Below, piece by piece: positions 39,213 to 51,779 of a stretch of 64,000 nt of DNA; position 1 is the first letter of the stretch, and each line of letters begins with the position of its first letter. The translations under genes and the position numbers were made by a program. The notes beneath the pieces were generated by a model that made no database searches, was not told the DNA's origin, and saw only the letters and a program-made list of their open reading frames with translations. The DNA is from Azoarcus sp. DN11. GTDB lineage: Bacteria; Pseudomonadota; Gammaproteobacteria; Burkholderiales; Rhodocyclaceae. The stretch lies in the NCBI RefSeq assembly GCF_003628555.1, contig NZ_CP021731.1, positions 930,001-994,000 on the forward strand. Reading direction: 5' to 3'.

Positions 39213-39239
39213 GCGTCGTTCCTTCTGTGGTACAGAAAG

Positions 39240-39267
39240 GCGCCGGCTGGTCCGGCGCTTTTTTTTT
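39240..39267 (+). terminator. rho-independent terminator after sucCD
   Basis: A 7-bp GCGCCGG stem (39240-39246 with 39252-39258), a 5-base loop and nine T residues. Confidence 0.9.
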
Positions 39268-39614
39268 GCGCGCAGCGCTTCCCGCGCCCAGCAGGCACCC
39301 GATCGAAGCGGGCGGCCAGTGTGGTCTGCGTGACGAATTTTGGGCGTCCCGGCTGAGCGATGCAGAAAATGCACGTGCGGCGTGCGCGACTATCCCATGC
39401 AGCGAACAGGGTCGAGCGCGGTATGATGGCCACCGACTGGAGCCGTGCGCCGATCCCGGGGCTGTCCGTCAGTCTGCCTTCGGAATTGCCTGGCCGCCGG
39501 CGCGTACGTCGATGAACGTCGCATTCAGGACACGAGGAGCGCAAATGTTCTTCATGTGGGCGTCATTCGCCGTTTCCATGCGAATCGAGACCCGGTCGCG
39601 ACCGGAGGCGGTAG
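39268..39614 (+). other. intergenic region upstream of the hybrid kinase
   Basis: About 350 bases between the sucCD terminator and the hybrid kinase. The first 250 show no gene; a TATGAT near 39421 may be a -10 box but lacks a clear -35. The last 70 bases hold a 25-codon ORF with a good ribosome site (listed separately). Confidence 0.5.
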
Positions 39615-39622
39615 ATGAATAG
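39545..39622 (+). CDS. possible 25-residue leader ORF overlapping the hybrid kinase start
   Basis: ATG 39545 follows GAGGAG at a good distance, and its TAG at 39620-39622 overlaps the kinase ATG (39615) by 8 bases. The peptide would begin MFFMWASFAVSM and end in a charged tail. The kinase has its own GGAGG, so coupling would be modulating, not essential. Coding status is unproven. Confidence 0.35.
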   Translation: MFFMWASFAVSMRIETRSRPEAVDE

Positions 39623-42497
39623 CGGCACCGAAACCCGTTCCCCTGCCGACGAGGCGCGTTTTCGCATGCTGTTCGAGGATGCTCGCCATGCGATCGTGCT
39701 CCTCGAGAATGGCCGTTTCGTGACTGCCAACCGCGCGGCACTGGAGCTGCTGCGCGTCGGCAGCCTCGACCTCCTCCGCGGCCGCAGCCCCGCCGATATC
39801 TCGCCGCCATGCCAGCCCGACGGGGAGTCTTCGGCGGTGCGGGCGGAGGAGATGTCCCGCCGGGCGCTGGCCGACGGCGGCGGGCGCTTCGAGTGGGAAC
39901 ACCTGCGCGGCGACGGCACGCTGGTCGAGGTCGACGTCCTCGTCACCGTGATCCGCGACGGGGAGCGTGCGCTGCTGCATTCGGTGCTGACCGATATTAC
40001 GGCGCAGAAGCAGGCGCAACGGGAGTTGGCGGGGTACCGCGAGCGGCTGGAAGCCCTCGTTGCCGAGCGCACGGCCGAACTGGCTGCACTCAGCGCCTCG
40101 CTGCGCGAAGCCAACGCCGAGCAGCAGGCGATCCTCGACACCGCCACTTCGGGCATCGCGCTGATCAAGGAGCGCGTGCTGATCCGCTGCAACCGGCGCC
40201 TGCACGAGATGTTCGGCTGGCCGTCGGGTGGGCTCGTCGGCCAGCGCACGGCAGTCTGGTATCGCGATGAAGCCGCGCACGCGGCGGGTGGCGACCCGGT
40301 GTATGCCGCGATCTGGCGCGGCGAGTCGCATCGGCGCGAGCAGCAGCTCATGCGACGCGACGGCACGCTGTTCTGGGCTCGGCTGACGGGTACGGCGGTG
40401 GATCCGGCGGACCGCGCCAGGGGCTCCGTGTGGGTGATCGACGACATCTCCGCCGAGCGCGACGCCATCGAGCGGGTGGAGAACGCCCGTGCGCTCGCCG
40501 AGGACGCCGCGCGCATCAAGTCGGATTTCCTCGCCAACATGAGCCACGAGATCCGCACGCCGATGAATGCCATCATCGGCATGACCTACCTCGCCCTGCG
40601 CACGCAGCTCGATGCGCGCCAGCGCGACTACCTGGAGAAGATCCAGGCCTCGAGCCAGCACCTGCTCGGCATCATCAACGACGTGCTCGATTTCTCCAAG
40701 ATCGAGGCCGGCAAGCTGGTCATCGAGCGCATCGACTTCGACCTCGAGAAGACGGTCGCGGACGTCGGCGCCCAGATCGTCGAGAAGACCAACGCGAAGG
40801 GGCTCGAGCTGGTCATCGACGTGGCGGCCGACGTGCCCGGGCGGCTGGTCGGCGATCCCCTGCGCATCAGCCAGATCCTGCTCAACTACGCCAACAACGC
40901 GGTCAAGTTCACCGACCGGGGCGAGATCGTCATGCGCATCCGGCGCGAGCAGGTCGAGGAGGGCGACGTCGTCCTGCGCTTCGAGGTGCGCGATACCGGC
41001 ATCGGCATCGACGACGAGCTGCGCGACCGGCTGTTCCGCAGCTTCGAGCAGGCGGATACGTCGACGACGCGCAAGTACGGCGGCACCGGACTGGGGCTCG
41101 CGATCAACAAGCGGCTGGCCCGGATGATGGGCGGCAGCGTCGGCGTCGACAGCCGGCCCGGTGCCGGCTCCACCTTCTGGTTCACCTGCCGCCTGGGCAT
41201 CGGCCGCAGCGAGGGTCATCTGCTCATGCCGGCCCCGGACCTGCGCGGGCTGCGCGCCCTGGTTGCTGACGACAATCGCAGCTCGCGCGAAGTGCTCGCT
41301 GAGATGATGCGCGGCATGACTTTTCACGTGCTCGCGGTCGATTGCGGGCAGGCAGCCGTTGCCGAAGTCGAGCGCGCGGTGCGCGGTGGCGAACCCTACG
41401 ACATCGTCCTGCTCGACTGGCAGATGCCCGGGCTCGATGGCGTGGCCGCCGCGCGCGCGATCGGCGGGCTGGGCCTGTCGCGGCTGCCCGTGCGCATCGT
41501 CGTCACGGCATACGGGCGCGAGGACGTCGCGCGCACTGCCGTGGGGGGCGGCGTCGATGACGTGCTGCTGAAGCCGGTTACCGCATCGGCGCTGTTCGAC
41601 ACCGCGATCCGCCTGCTCGACGGCGCCCGACGCCCCGTCCGGCCGCCGGCTGCCGCCGGCGAAACTCCGTCTGATCTCGCCGCCATCCGCGGCGCCCGCC
41701 TGCTGCTCGTCGAGGACAACGAGCTCAACCAGGAAGTCGCGAGTGAGCTCCTCCGCGCCGCGGGCTTTCGTGTCGACGTCGCCGCGAACGGCGCGCAAGC
41801 GGTGCAGTGCGTGCGGCAGGGCGGCTACGATCTCGTCCTGATGGACATGCAGATGCCGGTGATGGACGGCGTGGCCGCGACGCGCGAGATTCGCAGGCTG
41901 CCCGGCGCCGCCGCCCTGCCCGTCGTCGCGATGACCGCCAACGCGATGGCGGGCGACCGCGATCAGTGCATCGCGGCAGGGATGAACGATCATCTCGCCA
42001 AGCCGATCGACCCCGAGCGGCTGTGGGCGGCGCTGATGCGCTGGATCTCGCCACGGAATGTCGCGGCCGCAGGCGCGCCCGGCGGGTCATCCGCTGCGGC
42101 ACCGGGCGCGGCCCTGGCGCGGCTCAGGCAGGTTCCCGGCCTCGACCCCGATCTGGGCGTGCGGCGGCTGATGGGAAAGGAAGACTTCTACCTCTCGCTG
42201 CTGCGCAAGTTCGTCGCCGGTTATGGCGATTTCACACTACGCCTGGACGCGGCCCTCGCAGGCGGCGACCATGCCGCAGCCGAGCGGCTCGCGCACTCGC
42301 TGAAAGGCATTGCCGGGCAGATCGGAGCCGTGGCCATTCAGGAGGCTGCGGCAGAGCTCGAGCGAGACCTTCGCGAAGGCGCGCCGCCTGCCGCGCTCGG
42401 CGAGGCTCGTGCCCGCGGTGCACGCGCGCTCGCAGATCTGCTCGGCGCACTGTCGAAGGAGTTGCCGGCGCCCGATGGGCCGCCGCAAACGCAATAG
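39615..42497 (+). CDS. hybrid sensor histidine kinase (PAS-PAS-HisKA-HATPase-REC-REC-Hpt)
   Basis: A 960-residue phosphorelay protein without obvious membrane segments. In order: a PAS domain (about 10-135), a coiled linker, a second PAS (about 170-290), the kinase H-box [15 protein letters not shown] with His311, a complete ATPase domain ([29 protein letters not shown]), two receiver domains with phospho-acceptors Asp601 (LLDWQMPG) and Asp744 ([11 protein letters not shown]), and a C-terminal Hpt domain with His894 ([12 protein letters not shown]). All relay residues are present, so it should be active. The first receiver has weaker surrounding motifs. No partner output regulator lies nearby; signal and target are unknown. 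Confidence 0.92.
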   Translation: MNSGTETRSPADEARFRMLFEDARHAIVLLENGRFVTANRAALELLRVGSLDLLRGRSPADISPPCQPDGESSAVRAEEMSRRALADGGGRFEWEHLRGDGTLVEVDVLVTVIRDGERALLHSVLTDITAQKQAQRELAGYRERLEALVAERTAELAALSASLREANAEQQAILDTATSGIALIKERVLIRCNRRLHEMFGWPSGGLVGQRTAVWYRDEAAHAAGGDPVYAAIWRGESHRREQQLMRRDGTLFWARLTGTAVDPADRARGSVWVIDDISAERDAIERVENARALAEDAARIKSDFLANMSHEIRTPMNAIIGMTYLALRTQLDARQRDYLEKIQASSQHLLGIINDVLDFSKIEAGKLVIERIDFDLEKTVADVGAQIVEKTNAKGLELVIDVAADVPGRLVGDPLRISQILLNYANNAVKFTDRGEIVMRIRREQVEEGDVVLRFEVRDTGIGIDDELRDRLFRSFEQADTSTTRKYGGTGLGLAINKRLARMMGGSVGVDSRPGAGSTFWFTCRLGIGRSEGHLLMPAPDLRGLRALVADDNRSSREVLAEMMRGMTFHVLAVDCGQAAVAEVERAVRGGEPYDIVLLDWQMPGLDGVAAARAIGGLGLSRLPVRIVVTAYGREDVARTAVGGGVDDVLLKPVTASALFDTAIRLLDGARRPVRPPAAAGETPSDLAAIRGARLLLVEDNELNQEVASELLRAAGFRVDVAANGAQAVQCVRQGGYDLVLMDMQMPVMDGVAATREIRRLPGAAALPVVAMTANAMAGDRDQCIAAGMNDHLAKPIDPERLWAALMRWISPRNVAAAGAPGGSSAAAPGAALARLRQVPGLDPDLGVRRLMGKEDFYLSLLRKFVAGYGDFTLRLDAALAGGDHAAAERLAHSLKGIAGQIGAVAIQEAAAELERDLREGAPPAALGEARARGARALADLLGALSKELPAPDGPPQTQ

Positions 42498-42612
42498 TGT
42501 CGTCGGGGCGACAACCCCGTCGCGCCCCCGCGCCCCCGCTTCGGGCGGCTCCTGCTATGCTCGCAGTTTTATACCGCCGTCGCTGCTGCGTTCACCGTTT
42601 GCGATCGTTGCC

Positions 42613-43122
42613 ATGATGAAGAAAGCCTTCGTTTCCCTCGCCCTCTGCCTTGCCGCCTTTGCTGCGCCCGCGCTCGCCACGCCCGGGGAAGTGCCCGAAG
42701 GCGGCACCCTGCGCGAGGCGCCGATGCAGGGTCTCACCGCCGGTTCGCGCCTGCTCGGCGACTTTCGCGGCAAGCCGCTGATCATCAACGTGTGGGCGAG
42801 CTACTGCCCGCCCTGCCTCGCCGAGATGGGTTCGCTGGAGCGCCTGTCGAAGCGCTACGGCAAGCAGTTCAACGTCATCGGGGTCTCGATCGACGACTAC
42901 CCCGAGCGCGCGCAGGCCTTCCTGACCCAGGCGAAGACGAGCTTCCCTCATTTCATCGACCGCCAGCTCGCGCTCGAAAACATGCTCGGCGCCAACCGCA
43001 TTCCGCTCACCCTGCTGGTCGACGCCGACGGAAAGGTGCTGCACAAAGTGGTCGGTGCCAAGGAATGGGACAGCCCAGAAACCGTCGAGACGATTCGCAA
43101 GGCCTTCGGTTTGCGCATGTAG
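42613..43122 (+). CDS. periplasmic thioredoxin-like protein (TlpA/ResA type)
   Basis: A 169-residue exported protein. The signal peptide probably ends at PALA. The thioredoxin fold follows with the redox pair WASYCPPC (Cys65 and Cys68) and the cis-proline region NRIPLTLLVDADGKV. CPPC is typical of TlpA/ResA-like reductants for cytochrome c or copper-centre assembly. ATG 42613 or 42616 are both possible. It stands between the hybrid kinase and the phosphate-transport pair with no evident functional link. Confidence 0.88.
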   Translation: MMKKAFVSLALCLAAFAAPALATPGEVPEGGTLREAPMQGLTAGSRLLGDFRGKPLIINVWASYCPPCLAEMGSLERLSKRYGKQFNVIGVSIDDYPERAQAFLTQAKTSFPHFIDRQLALENMLGANRIPLTLLVDADGKVLHKVVGAKEWDSPETVETIRKAFGLRM

Positions 43123-43261
43123 TTTTCGCCTGCGTGTCCGGCGGCGTATGTTGCGCGGGAGGAACGTTTTCCGACCGAATTTGAGCGCTGAACGTTACAG
43201 GATTGTTTCCGCTGGTAAAATCGTGCCTGATTTCATAAGGCCGTCCGGCAAAAACAATCCC

Positions 43262-43900
43262 ATGTTCTCCCGCTTCATGCCCCGTGAGGGACAGTTCTTC
43301 ACCCTTTTCAACGCCCACGCAGACGAGATCGTGGCCGGCGCGACTGCCCTGGTCGTGCTGATGAAGGCGGTCGGAAAGGACGCGACGGCAGCGGCCAAGG
43401 CCACCGCCGACATCGACGAGATCGAGACCCGCGCGGACAAGCTGAACCACGACGTGATGGCGCTGATGCACTCCACGTTCATCACGCCGCTCGACCGCGA
43501 CGAGATCCACCAGCTGATCTCGCGCATGGACGACGTGCTCGACACGATCCAGGACGTCGCCGAAACCGTCGCGCTGTATGACATTGCCGACGCCACCGAG
43601 GATGCCCTGCGCATCGCCGAGCTGTCTCTGTCCTGCGCCGAAAGCGTGCGCTCGGCGGTCGTGTTGCTGTCGAACATGGACAACGGCCGCGAGATCCTGC
43701 GCATCTGCCACGAGATCGACGGCTTCGAGGCCGATGCCGACCGCGTGCTGCGCAAGGCGCTGTCGCAGCTCTTCCGCGAGGAGCCCGACGTGCGCGTGGT
43801 CATCAAGATGAAGGGCGTGTATGAACTCCTCGAATCGGTCACCGACCGCTGCAAGGACGTCGCCAAGATCCTCGAATCCGTAGTGCTTGAAAACTCCTGA
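43262..43900 (+). CDS. DUF47 family protein (PhoU-like, PiT partner)
   Basis: A helical PhoU-like protein of 212 residues: [23 protein letters not shown], then [34 protein letters not shown], the family hallmark. Members are encoded next to PiT transporters and are thought to regulate them. ATG 43262 gives the conserved start. The pit gene follows after 24 bases. I could not identify a convincing PhoB box upstream. Confidence 0.9.
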   Translation: MFSRFMPREGQFFTLFNAHADEIVAGATALVVLMKAVGKDATAAAKATADIDEIETRADKLNHDVMALMHSTFITPLDRDEIHQLISRMDDVLDTIQDVAETVALYDIADATEDALRIAELSLSCAESVRSAVVLLSNMDNGREILRICHEIDGFEADADRVLRKALSQLFREEPDVRVVIKMKGVYELLESVTDRCKDVAKILESVVLENS

Positions 43901-43924
43901 CCTGCGATCTCCGGGAAAAACGAC

Positions 43925-44932
43925 ATGGCAACTATGGAGATCGGGATCGCCACGGTGATGTTCCTCGTGGTGCTGGCCCTGCTGTTCGACTTCATGAACG
44001 GCTTCCACGACGCCGCGAACTCGATCGCGACCATTGTCTCGACCGGCGTGCTCAAGCCCCACCAGGCTGTCGCCTGGGCCGCGTTCTTCAATATCGTCGC
44101 GCTCTTCCTCTTTCAACTGAAGGTGGCCGCGACGATCGGCAAGGGCACCATCGACCCCGCCATCGTCGATCATGTCGTCGTGTTCGGTGCGCTGGTCGGG
44201 GCGATCGCCTGGAACGTGATCACGTGGTACTACGGTATCCCGTCGAGTTCCTCGCACGCGCTGATCGGCGGCCTGGTCGGCGCCGGGGTCGCCAAGGGCG
44301 GCTTCGGTTCGCTGCTTGCGGCCGGCCTCATCAAGACCGTCGTCTTCATCCTCGTGTCGCCGCTGCTGGGCTTCCTGCTCGGATCGATCCTGATGGTGGC
44401 CGTATCCTGGATCTGCTTCCGCACCTCGCAGCGCAAGGTGGACAAATGGTTCCGCCGCCTCCAGTTCCTGTCGGCCTCGCTCTACAGTCTCGGCCACGGC
44501 GGCAACGACGCGCAGAAGACCATCGGCATCATCTGGATGCTCCTGATCGCCGCCGGCATCAGCCAGAACTCGGACCCCGTGCCGGTATGGGTCATTGTCG
44601 TGTGCTACCTCGCAATCGGCCTCGGCACGATGTTCGGCGGCTGGCGCATCGTCAAGACCATGGGGCAGCGCATCACCAAGCTGAAACCGGTCGGCGGCTT
44701 CTGCGCCGAGACCGGTGGCGCGATGACGCTGTTCCTCGCCACCGCGCTCGGCATCCCGGTGTCGACCACCCACACGATCACCGGCGCCATCGTCGGCGTC
44801 GGCTCCTCGCGCAAGGTCTCCGCGGTGCGCTGGGGGGTCGCCGGAAGCATCGTGTGGGCGTGGATCCTGACGATCCCGTGCAGCGCGCTGATCGCCGGCG
44901 GTGCCTGGTACGTCGGTCGCCTGGTTTTCTGA
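43925..44932 (+). CDS. pit: low-affinity inorganic phosphate transporter
   Basis: PiT-family symporter of 335 residues with about ten membrane segments. The duplicated family signature is visible as [21 protein letters not shown] near the N terminus and [16 protein letters not shown] in the second half; a second pair is [16 protein letters not shown] and [16 protein letters not shown]. Cation-coupled phosphate uptake is expected. It is co-transcribed with the DUF47 gene. Confidence 0.93.
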   Translation: MATMEIGIATVMFLVVLALLFDFMNGFHDAANSIATIVSTGVLKPHQAVAWAAFFNIVALFLFQLKVAATIGKGTIDPAIVDHVVVFGALVGAIAWNVITWYYGIPSSSSHALIGGLVGAGVAKGGFGSLLAAGLIKTVVFILVSPLLGFLLGSILMVAVSWICFRTSQRKVDKWFRRLQFLSASLYSLGHGGNDAQKTIGIIWMLLIAAGISQNSDPVPVWVIVVCYLAIGLGTMFGGWRIVKTMGQRITKLKPVGGFCAETGGAMTLFLATALGIPVSTTHTITGAIVGVGSSRKVSAVRWGVAGSIVWAWILTIPCSALIAGGAWYVGRLVF

Positions 44933-45123
44933 GGGACGGGCCGACGGGTTTGCCGGTACTCGGCAGGTTTGGAAAGCCGCGCTTGTCGGGGGCGCCCACG
45001 GCCGGAGGCGGAAGCCGTCCACCGCGTGTTGCTGGGAGTCCGTCACGAAAAACTGCTAGAATCGCGAGCTACGCGTATTCCGCCCCTTTTTCTGCTGACC
45101 GATTCAAACCGGAGTTTTTTCAA

Positions 45124-45549
45124 ATGGCTATCGAACGCACCCTGTCCATCATCAAGCCCGACGCCGTCGCCAAGAACGTGATTGGCAAGATCTACCAGCG
45201 CTTCGAGGATGCGGGGCTGAAGATCGTCGCGTCGAAGATGGCGCACCTGTCCGAGCGCGAGGCCGGCCAGTTCTACGCCGTGCACAAGGAGCGCCCCTTC
45301 TTCAAGGATCTGGTGTCCTTCATGGTCTCCGGTCCGGTGATGATCCAGGTCCTGGAAGGCGAGAACGCCATCGCCAAGAACCGTGACCTGATGGGCGCCA
45401 CCGATCCGAAGAAGGCGGCGCCGGGCACCATCCGCGCCGATTTCGCGGATTCCATCGACGCAAACGCTGTCCACGGTTCGGATGCTCCGGAAACCGCCGC
45501 GGTCGAAGTCGCGTTCTTCTTCCCGGGAATGAACGTTTACGCCCGCTAA
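45124..45549 (+). CDS. ndk: nucleoside diphosphate kinase
   Basis: Moves gamma-phosphate between nucleotides through a phosphohistidine. The 141-residue protein has [20 protein letters not shown] and the active site [12 protein letters not shown] with His117, the E. coli position. ATG 45124 follows a GGAG site. A 191-base gap separates it from pit, with a TAGAAT (45057-45062) as possible -10 box. A hairpin terminator follows. Confidence 0.97.
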   Translation: MAIERTLSIIKPDAVAKNVIGKIYQRFEDAGLKIVASKMAHLSEREAGQFYAVHKERPFFKDLVSFMVSGPVMIQVLEGENAIAKNRDLMGATDPKKAAPGTIRADFADSIDANAVHGSDAPETAAVEVAFFFPGMNVYAR

Positions 45550-45572
45550 GCCTCTCAGGGCTGCGCCCGCGC

Positions 45573-45615
45573 ATCGGCCCGCGCACTTCGTGCGTCGCGG
45601 GCCGATTGCATTTTG
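45573..45615 (+). terminator. rho-independent terminator after ndk
   Basis: An 11-bp stem (45573-45583 with 45596-45606), an inner CAC/GTG pair around TTC, and a TGCATTTT tail. Confidence 0.75.
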
Positions 45616-45634
45616 AGGGCGGCACAGGAAACAC

Positions 45635-46768
45635 ATGGAAACACCGGTCAATCTGCTCGATTTCGACGTCAACGGTCTCGTCGCCTGGTTTGCCGAGCGC
45701 GGCGAGAAGCCCTTCCGTGCGCGCCAGGTGATGCGCTGGATGCACCGTTTCGGCGAAACCGAGTTCGACAACATGACCGACGTCGCGAAGAGCCTGCGCG
45801 CGAAGCTCGCCCAGGAGGCCTGCATCCGTCCGCCGCAGGCCATTCGCGACACCATCTCGGAAGACGGCACGCGCAAGTGGCTGCTCGACGTGGGCAACGC
45901 GAACGCGGTCGAGGCCGTGTTCATCCCCGAGACCAACCGCGGCACCCTGTGCATCTCGTCGCAGGCCGGCTGCGCGCTTGACTGCGCCTTTTGCTCGACC
46001 GGCAAGCAGGGTTTCAACCGCAACCTCACGGCGGCCGAGATCATCGGCCAGCTGTGGCTCGCGAACAGGCTGCTCGGCGGCACTGCGACGCCGGCTGGCA
46101 CGAAGGACGCGGACGGCGATGCCGACAACGGCCGCGTCATCAGCAACGTCGTGATGATGGGCATGGGTGAGCCCCTCGCGAACTTCGACAACGTCGTCAC
46201 GGCGCTGCGCCTGATGCTCGACGACCACGCCTACGGCCTGTCGCGCCGCCGCGTCACCGTGTCGACCTCGGGCATCGTGCCGGCAATGGACCGCCTGCGC
46301 GACGAATGCCCGGTCGCGCTCGCCGTTTCGCTGCATGCGCCCGACGACGCGCTGCGCGACCGCCTCGTGCCGATCAACCAGAAGTACCCGCTGCGCGAGC
46401 TGATGGCCGCGTGCCGGCGCTACCTCGAGCGCGCCCCGCGCGATTTCGTGACCTTCGAATACGTGATGCTCGACGGCGTCAACGATACCGACGCGCATGC
46501 GCGCGCGCTCGTCGCCCTGGTGCGCGACGTCCCGTGCAAGTTCAACCTGATCCCGTTCAACCCCTTCCCGAACTCCGGTTTCGGTCGTTCTCAGCCCGAA
46601 CGCATACGCCGATTTGCCGGTATCCTGCTCGACGCGGGCATCGTGACGACGACCCGCAAGACGCGCGGCGACGACGTCAATGCCGCCTGCGGCCAACTCG
46701 CGGGGCAGGTGCAGGATCGTACGCGCCGCACCGTTCGCCTGACCAAATCGATGGAGGATCGTGCATGA
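45635..46768 (+). CDS. rlmN: dual-specificity 23S rRNA / tRNA adenine C2-methyltransferase
   Basis: Radical-SAM enzyme that methylates A2503 of 23S rRNA and A37 of some tRNAs. The 377-residue product has the iron-sulfur cysteines 113, 117 and 120 (CALDCAFC) and the methyl-carrier Cys352 (NAACGQLAG) near the C terminus. [16 protein letters not shown] and [13 protein letters not shown] are family motifs. A loop around residues 150-166 ([17 protein letters not shown]) is longer than in E. coli. The stop overlaps the pilF ATG. Confidence 0.96.
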   Translation: METPVNLLDFDVNGLVAWFAERGEKPFRARQVMRWMHRFGETEFDNMTDVAKSLRAKLAQEACIRPPQAIRDTISEDGTRKWLLDVGNANAVEAVFIPETNRGTLCISSQAGCALDCAFCSTGKQGFNRNLTAAEIIGQLWLANRLLGGTATPAGTKDADGDADNGRVISNVVMMGMGEPLANFDNVVTALRLMLDDHAYGLSRRRVTVSTSGIVPAMDRLRDECPVALAVSLHAPDDALRDRLVPINQKYPLRELMAACRRYLERAPRDFVTFEYVMLDGVNDTDAHARALVALVRDVPCKFNLIPFNPFPNSGFGRSQPERIRRFAGILLDAGIVTTTRKTRGDDVNAACGQLAGQVQDRTRRTVRLTKSMEDRA

Positions 46769-47565
46769 CCAGGCTCTTCGCGACGCTGTCACTTCCGCTG
46801 TTCATGCTGGCGCTCGCCGGCTGCAACACCACCATGAACGCGGCGGGAACCCCGCTTGCAGATCGTCCGGTGGCGGACACGCCGGTATCGGGCAAGGGCG
46901 AGGCGACGGCCAAGGTGCACGTCGAACTGGGCGTGGCTTACCTGCAGCTCGGCAACTACACCGTTGCGCTCGACGAAGCGCGCGTGGCGCTGCAGAGCCA
47001 GTACGGCTACGCGCCGGCTTATCACCTCATGGGCCTCGTGTACATGGCGATCGACGACACCAATCTTGCGCGCGAGAATTTCCGGCGCGCGCTCGAGATC
47101 GCGCCGAACGACCCCGAATTCAACAACAGTTACGGCTGGTTCCAGTGCATCACCGGCAACGTGGAGGACGGGCTCGCGCGGCTCTCCGCCTCGGCGCGCA
47201 ATCCATACTACCGCACACCGACGCGGCCCTACACGAACGCCGGCCTGTGCCACCTGCGCCAGGGCAACGACACCGCGGCGGAAGAGGAATTCCGCCGCGC
47301 CGTGCAGGCCGATCCCGCGAACTACGCGGCGATCTACCAGCTTGCCGGCATTGCGTACCGGCGCGGCGCCTATGGCACTGCCAACACCCTGCTCGTCGAC
47401 CTGCACCAGCAGGGTGAACCGACGCCGCAATCGGTGTGGCTGGGGCTGCGCACCGCGCGCCATCTGGGCAACCGCGACGCCGAAGCGAGTTATGCGGCAC
47501 AACTGCGCGGCCGCTTTGCCGACAGCCCCGAATACCAGTTGATGACCCAGGGAAATTACGAGTGA
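46765..47565 (+). CDS. pilF: type IV pilus biogenesis/stability lipoprotein
   Basis: PilF/PilW pilotin needed for outer-membrane secretin assembly. The 266-residue product has a signal peptide with lipobox LAGC and about six TPR motifs ([20 protein letters not shown], then [21 protein letters not shown] and others). [13 protein letters not shown] is typical of PilF. It begins within the rlmN stop and ends within the rodZ start, the usual rlmN-pilF-rodZ order. Confidence 0.93.
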   Translation: MTRLFATLSLPLFMLALAGCNTTMNAAGTPLADRPVADTPVSGKGEATAKVHVELGVAYLQLGNYTVALDEARVALQSQYGYAPAYHLMGLVYMAIDDTNLARENFRRALEIAPNDPEFNNSYGWFQCITGNVEDGLARLSASARNPYYRTPTRPYTNAGLCHLRQGNDTAAEEEFRRAVQADPANYAAIYQLAGIAYRRGAYGTANTLLVDLHQQGEPTPQSVWLGLRTARHLGNRDAEASYAAQLRGRFADSPEYQLMTQGNYE

Positions 47566-48551
47566 CAGACGTGCATCTGGACCAGCAGGGTGCGGCGATA
47601 TCCGACGCTGCTGCGATGGGCGCGCAACTTCGCCAGTTGCGCGAGGCTCGCGGTGAAACCGCGAGCGACGTGGCGCATTCCCTCAAGCTGACCAGCCGGC
47701 AGATCGAGGCGATGGAAGCGGGGCGTCTCGATCTCCTGCCCGGCGCGGCCTTCGCCCGCGGCTTCCTGCGCAACTACGCCCGTTACCTCGGCGTCGAACC
47801 GGCAACCGTGCTGGCAGCGTTCGAGGCCGACGTCAACGCACGCGCGGTCGAACTCGTGCCAGTGTCGAACGCCGTAGGGGTCATGCCCAGCGGCAGCGGC
47901 AGGCGTGCGATGCACATCCCCGTCGGCCTGATTGCCGGGGTGTTGCTGCTCGCCGTCCTGGTCGGCTGGTATTTCGACTGGTTCCGCATGCCCGCCCGAA
48001 AAGCCGAGGTCGCCGAACACGTCGCCGAATCCGCGACGCAGGAGATGCCTGCCGTGACCAGTGCCGCTGCGGCTCCGCAGGGGCAGGTGTCGGAATCGGC
48101 ACTCGTCGCGAGCGGCGTCGTGCCGTCGCTGCCGGCTCCTGCGGCCACGGCATCCGAGCCCCAGCCGGCCAGCCCCCCCGGGGCGGCGACCGGCGCAGCG
48201 GCCTCCGCGCCGGTCGCGGCACCCCAGGTTCCCGCAGCGCAGGCGGCGCCCGCTGCCCCTGCTGCGCCTCAGGCCGCGGCGGCGGTTCCCGCGGACGTGC
48301 CACCCGCCGAGGGCGTCGAGCACATCGTGTTCCGTTTCGAAGGGGAGTCCTGGATCGAAGTGCGCGACGCGCGCGGCGGCATCATCTATTCGGGCACCAA
48401 CGGCGCCGGCTCCACGCGCACGGTGCAGGGCAAGCCGCCTTTCGCGCTCGTCGTCGGCAACGCAAAGCAGGTGTCGATCGACTACCACGGCAAGCCGTAC
48501 GACCTGAAGCCCTTCGTACGCGTGAGTGTCGCGAGATTCACCCTGGAGTGA
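47562..48551 (+). CDS. rodZ: RodZ-like cytoskeletal protein (HTH, membrane helix, DUF4115)
   Basis: Links MreB to the cell envelope and supports rod shape. The 329-residue protein has an N-terminal HTH_25 domain (GAQLRQLREARGETASDVAHSL, FARGFLRNYARYLGV), one membrane helix (about 130-150), a long Ala/Pro-rich periplasmic linker, and a C-terminal DUF4115 beta domain (FRFEGESWIEVRDARGG). GTG 47562 overlaps the pilF stop. The domain order is standard for RodZ. Confidence 0.9.
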   Translation: MTDVHLDQQGAAISDAAAMGAQLRQLREARGETASDVAHSLKLTSRQIEAMEAGRLDLLPGAAFARGFLRNYARYLGVEPATVLAAFEADVNARAVELVPVSNAVGVMPSGSGRRAMHIPVGLIAGVLLLAVLVGWYFDWFRMPARKAEVAEHVAESATQEMPAVTSAAAAPQGQVSESALVASGVVPSLPAPAATASEPQPASPPGAATGAAASAPVAAPQVPAAQAAPAAPAAPQAAAAVPADVPPAEGVEHIVFRFEGESWIEVRDARGGIIYSGTNGAGSTRTVQGKPPFALVVGNAKQVSIDYHGKPYDLKPFVRVSVARFTLE

Positions 48552-48557
48552 GCTGAA

Positions 48558-49814
<1,257 letters not shown>

Positions 49815-49825
49815 ACCGTCCAGCC

Positions 49826-51142
49826 ATGACCGAAAAGAAACCTGTAACGCAGACCCTGCAGGCCGTGCGCGGGATGAACGACATCCTGCCCGACGACGCC
49901 GAGGCCTGGGAGCACTTCGAAGACATCGTGCGCGACTGGCTGCGCAGCTACGGCTACCGCCCGATCCGCATGCCCATCGTGGAGCCGACGCCGCTGTTCA
50001 AGCGCGCGATCGGCGAGGTCACCGACATCGTCGAGAAGGAGATGTACTCCTTCGAGGACTCGCTCAATGGCGAGCTCCTGACGCTGCGCCCCGAGGGTAC
50101 CGCCTCGTGCGTGCGGGCCGCGATCCAGCACAAGATGCTGGCGGCCGGCGCCCAGCGCCTGTACTACCACGGGCCGATGTTCCGTCACGAGCGCCCGCAG
50201 AAGGGGCGCTACCGCCAGTTCCACCAGATCGGCGTCGAGGCGCTGGGTTTCGACGGCCCCGACATCGACGCCGAGCACATCCTGATGTGCGCCCGTCTGT
50301 GGGAAGACCTCGGCCTCGAAGACGTCAAGCTCGAACTCAACTCGCTCGGCTCCAGCGCGGAGCGTGCCCGTCACCGCGCCGAACTGGTCGCCTACCTCTC
50401 CGCGCACGAGGATCGTCTCGACGAGGACAGCAAGCGCCGGCTGCATACCAATCCGCTGCGCATCCTCGACACCAAGAACCTCGACCTGCACGAGATCGTC
50501 GAGGCGGCGCCGCGCCTGACGGATTTTCTCGGTGAGGAATCGCTCGAGCATTTCGAGGGCGTGCAGACCCTGCTCAAGGACGCAGGCATCCCCTACCGCA
50601 TCAACCACCGGCTGGTGCGCGGTCTCGACTACTACAACCGTACCGTTTTCGAATGGGTCACGACGCGCCTCGGCGCGCAGGGGACCGTCTGCGCGGGTGG
50701 CCGTTACGACGGCCTGATCGAGCAGCTCGGCGGCAAGCCCGCGCCCGCGGCCGGTTTCGCGATGGGCGTCGAGCGCCTGCTTGCCTTGTGGCGCGAGGGC
50801 GGCGGCGAGATCGAGCGCGCCCATCCGGATGTGTACGTCGTCCATATGGGCGATCAGGCCCAGCTCCTTGCCTTCCGCGCCGCCGAAGCCCTGCGCGGCT
50901 ACGGTTTCGCGGTGCTCGCCCATTGCGGTGGCGGCAGCTTCAAGTCGCAGATGAAGAAGGCCGATGCCAGTGGCGCCCAGCTCGCCGTCATCATCGGCGA
51001 CGACGAGGCGGCCGCCGGCGAAGTCGGCCTCAAGCCCCTGCGCGGCCCCGGTGGCCAGCAACGTGTTGCACTCGAAGCGCTCGGCGATGCGGTTGCCGAA
51101 TGCCTATTTACTGAGGAAGAGGAAAACGATGGCAGTGTATGA
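49826..51142 (+). CDS. hisS: histidyl-tRNA synthetase
   Basis: Class II synthetase of 438 residues. Motifs seen: the [20 protein letters not shown] opening, motif 2 [22 protein letters not shown], the histidine loops [15 protein letters not shown] and AGGRYDGL, and GFAMGVERL (motif 3). The C-terminal anticodon-binding domain ends in [14 protein letters not shown]. Its product is related to HisZ, encoded at 58161. It overlaps the next gene by 14 bases. Confidence 0.96.
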   Translation: MTEKKPVTQTLQAVRGMNDILPDDAEAWEHFEDIVRDWLRSYGYRPIRMPIVEPTPLFKRAIGEVTDIVEKEMYSFEDSLNGELLTLRPEGTASCVRAAIQHKMLAAGAQRLYYHGPMFRHERPQKGRYRQFHQIGVEALGFDGPDIDAEHILMCARLWEDLGLEDVKLELNSLGSSAERARHRAELVAYLSAHEDRLDEDSKRRLHTNPLRILDTKNLDLHEIVEAAPRLTDFLGEESLEHFEGVQTLLKDAGIPYRINHRLVRGLDYYNRTVFEWVTTRLGAQGTVCAGGRYDGLIEQLGGKPAPAAGFAMGVERLLALWREGGGEIERAHPDVYVVHMGDQAQLLAFRAAEALRGYGFAVLAHCGGGSFKSQMKKADASGAQLAVIIGDDEAAAGEVGLKPLRGPGGQQRVALEALGDAVAECLFTEEEENDGSV

Positions 51143-51776
51143 CCTCGAAGAGCAGGAGCAGATTTCCGAACTGAGGGCCTGGTGGGTCCAGTACGGCAAG
51201 TTCGTGACCGCGATCGCCGTGGCTGCCGCGCTGGCCTCGGTCGGGTGGCAGGGCTTCCAGTACTACAGGGGCCGTCAGGCCGCCGACGCCGGCGCACTCT
51301 ACTTCCTGCTGCAGCAGGCCGCGATGCAGGGTGATGCGCAGAAGACGCGCGAGGCTGCGGGCCAGATCATCGAGAAGTTCCCGTCGACCGCCTACGCCGA
51401 AATGGCGGCGCTGACCTCGGCCGGCGTGCTGGTAACGAAGGGCGATGCGAAGAGCGCCCGGGTACAGCTCGAGTGGCTGCTCGCCAAAGGCAGCGATCCC
51501 GCGCTGAAGGACATCGCCCGCCTGCGCCTCGCTGCACTGCTCCTCGACGAGGGCGCTTTCGACCAGGCGCTCGCGCAGCTCGCCAACGCCCCGGCGCCGG
51601 CGCTCAAGGCCCGTTTCGAAGACCTGCGCGGCGACGTGCTGGCAGCGAGCGGCAAGCCTGCCGAGGCACGCAGCGCGTACCAGGCCGGGCTCGATGCGCT
51701 CGCCGGCGACGATGCCGAAGGCGGCGATACGCTGCGCGAAGTCATTCGCGTCAAGCAGCAGGCTCTGGAGGGCTGA
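51129..51776 (+). CDS. YfgM-like ancillary SecYEG translocon subunit
   Basis: A 215-residue inner-membrane protein with one N-terminal helix ([19 protein letters not shown]) and a periplasmic TPR-like domain ([27 protein letters not shown]). The YfgM family associates with SecYEG and PpiD in E. coli. The start lies inside the end of hisS and bamB follows after 3 bases; this hisS-yfgM-bamB-der order is conserved and supports the call. Confidence 0.88.
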   Translation: MAVYDLEEQEQISELRAWWVQYGKFVTAIAVAAALASVGWQGFQYYRGRQAADAGALYFLLQQAAMQGDAQKTREAAGQIIEKFPSTAYAEMAALTSAGVLVTKGDAKSARVQLEWLLAKGSDPALKDIARLRLAALLLDEGAFDQALAQLANAPAPALKARFEDLRGDVLAASGKPAEARSAYQAGLDALAGDDAEGGDTLREVIRVKQQALEG

Positions 51777-51779
51777 ACG

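Noticed and set aside
39552..41993. 813-residue minus-strand reading frame opposite the hybrid kinase
   Set aside because: Low-complexity Arg/Asp/His-rich composition with no family resemblance; the plus strand has a complete multi-domain protein. High GC keeps antisense frames open.
43123..43261. PhoB box upstream of the DUF47-pit pair
   Set aside because: I searched for two direct CTGTCAT-like repeats 11 bases apart and found nothing convincing.
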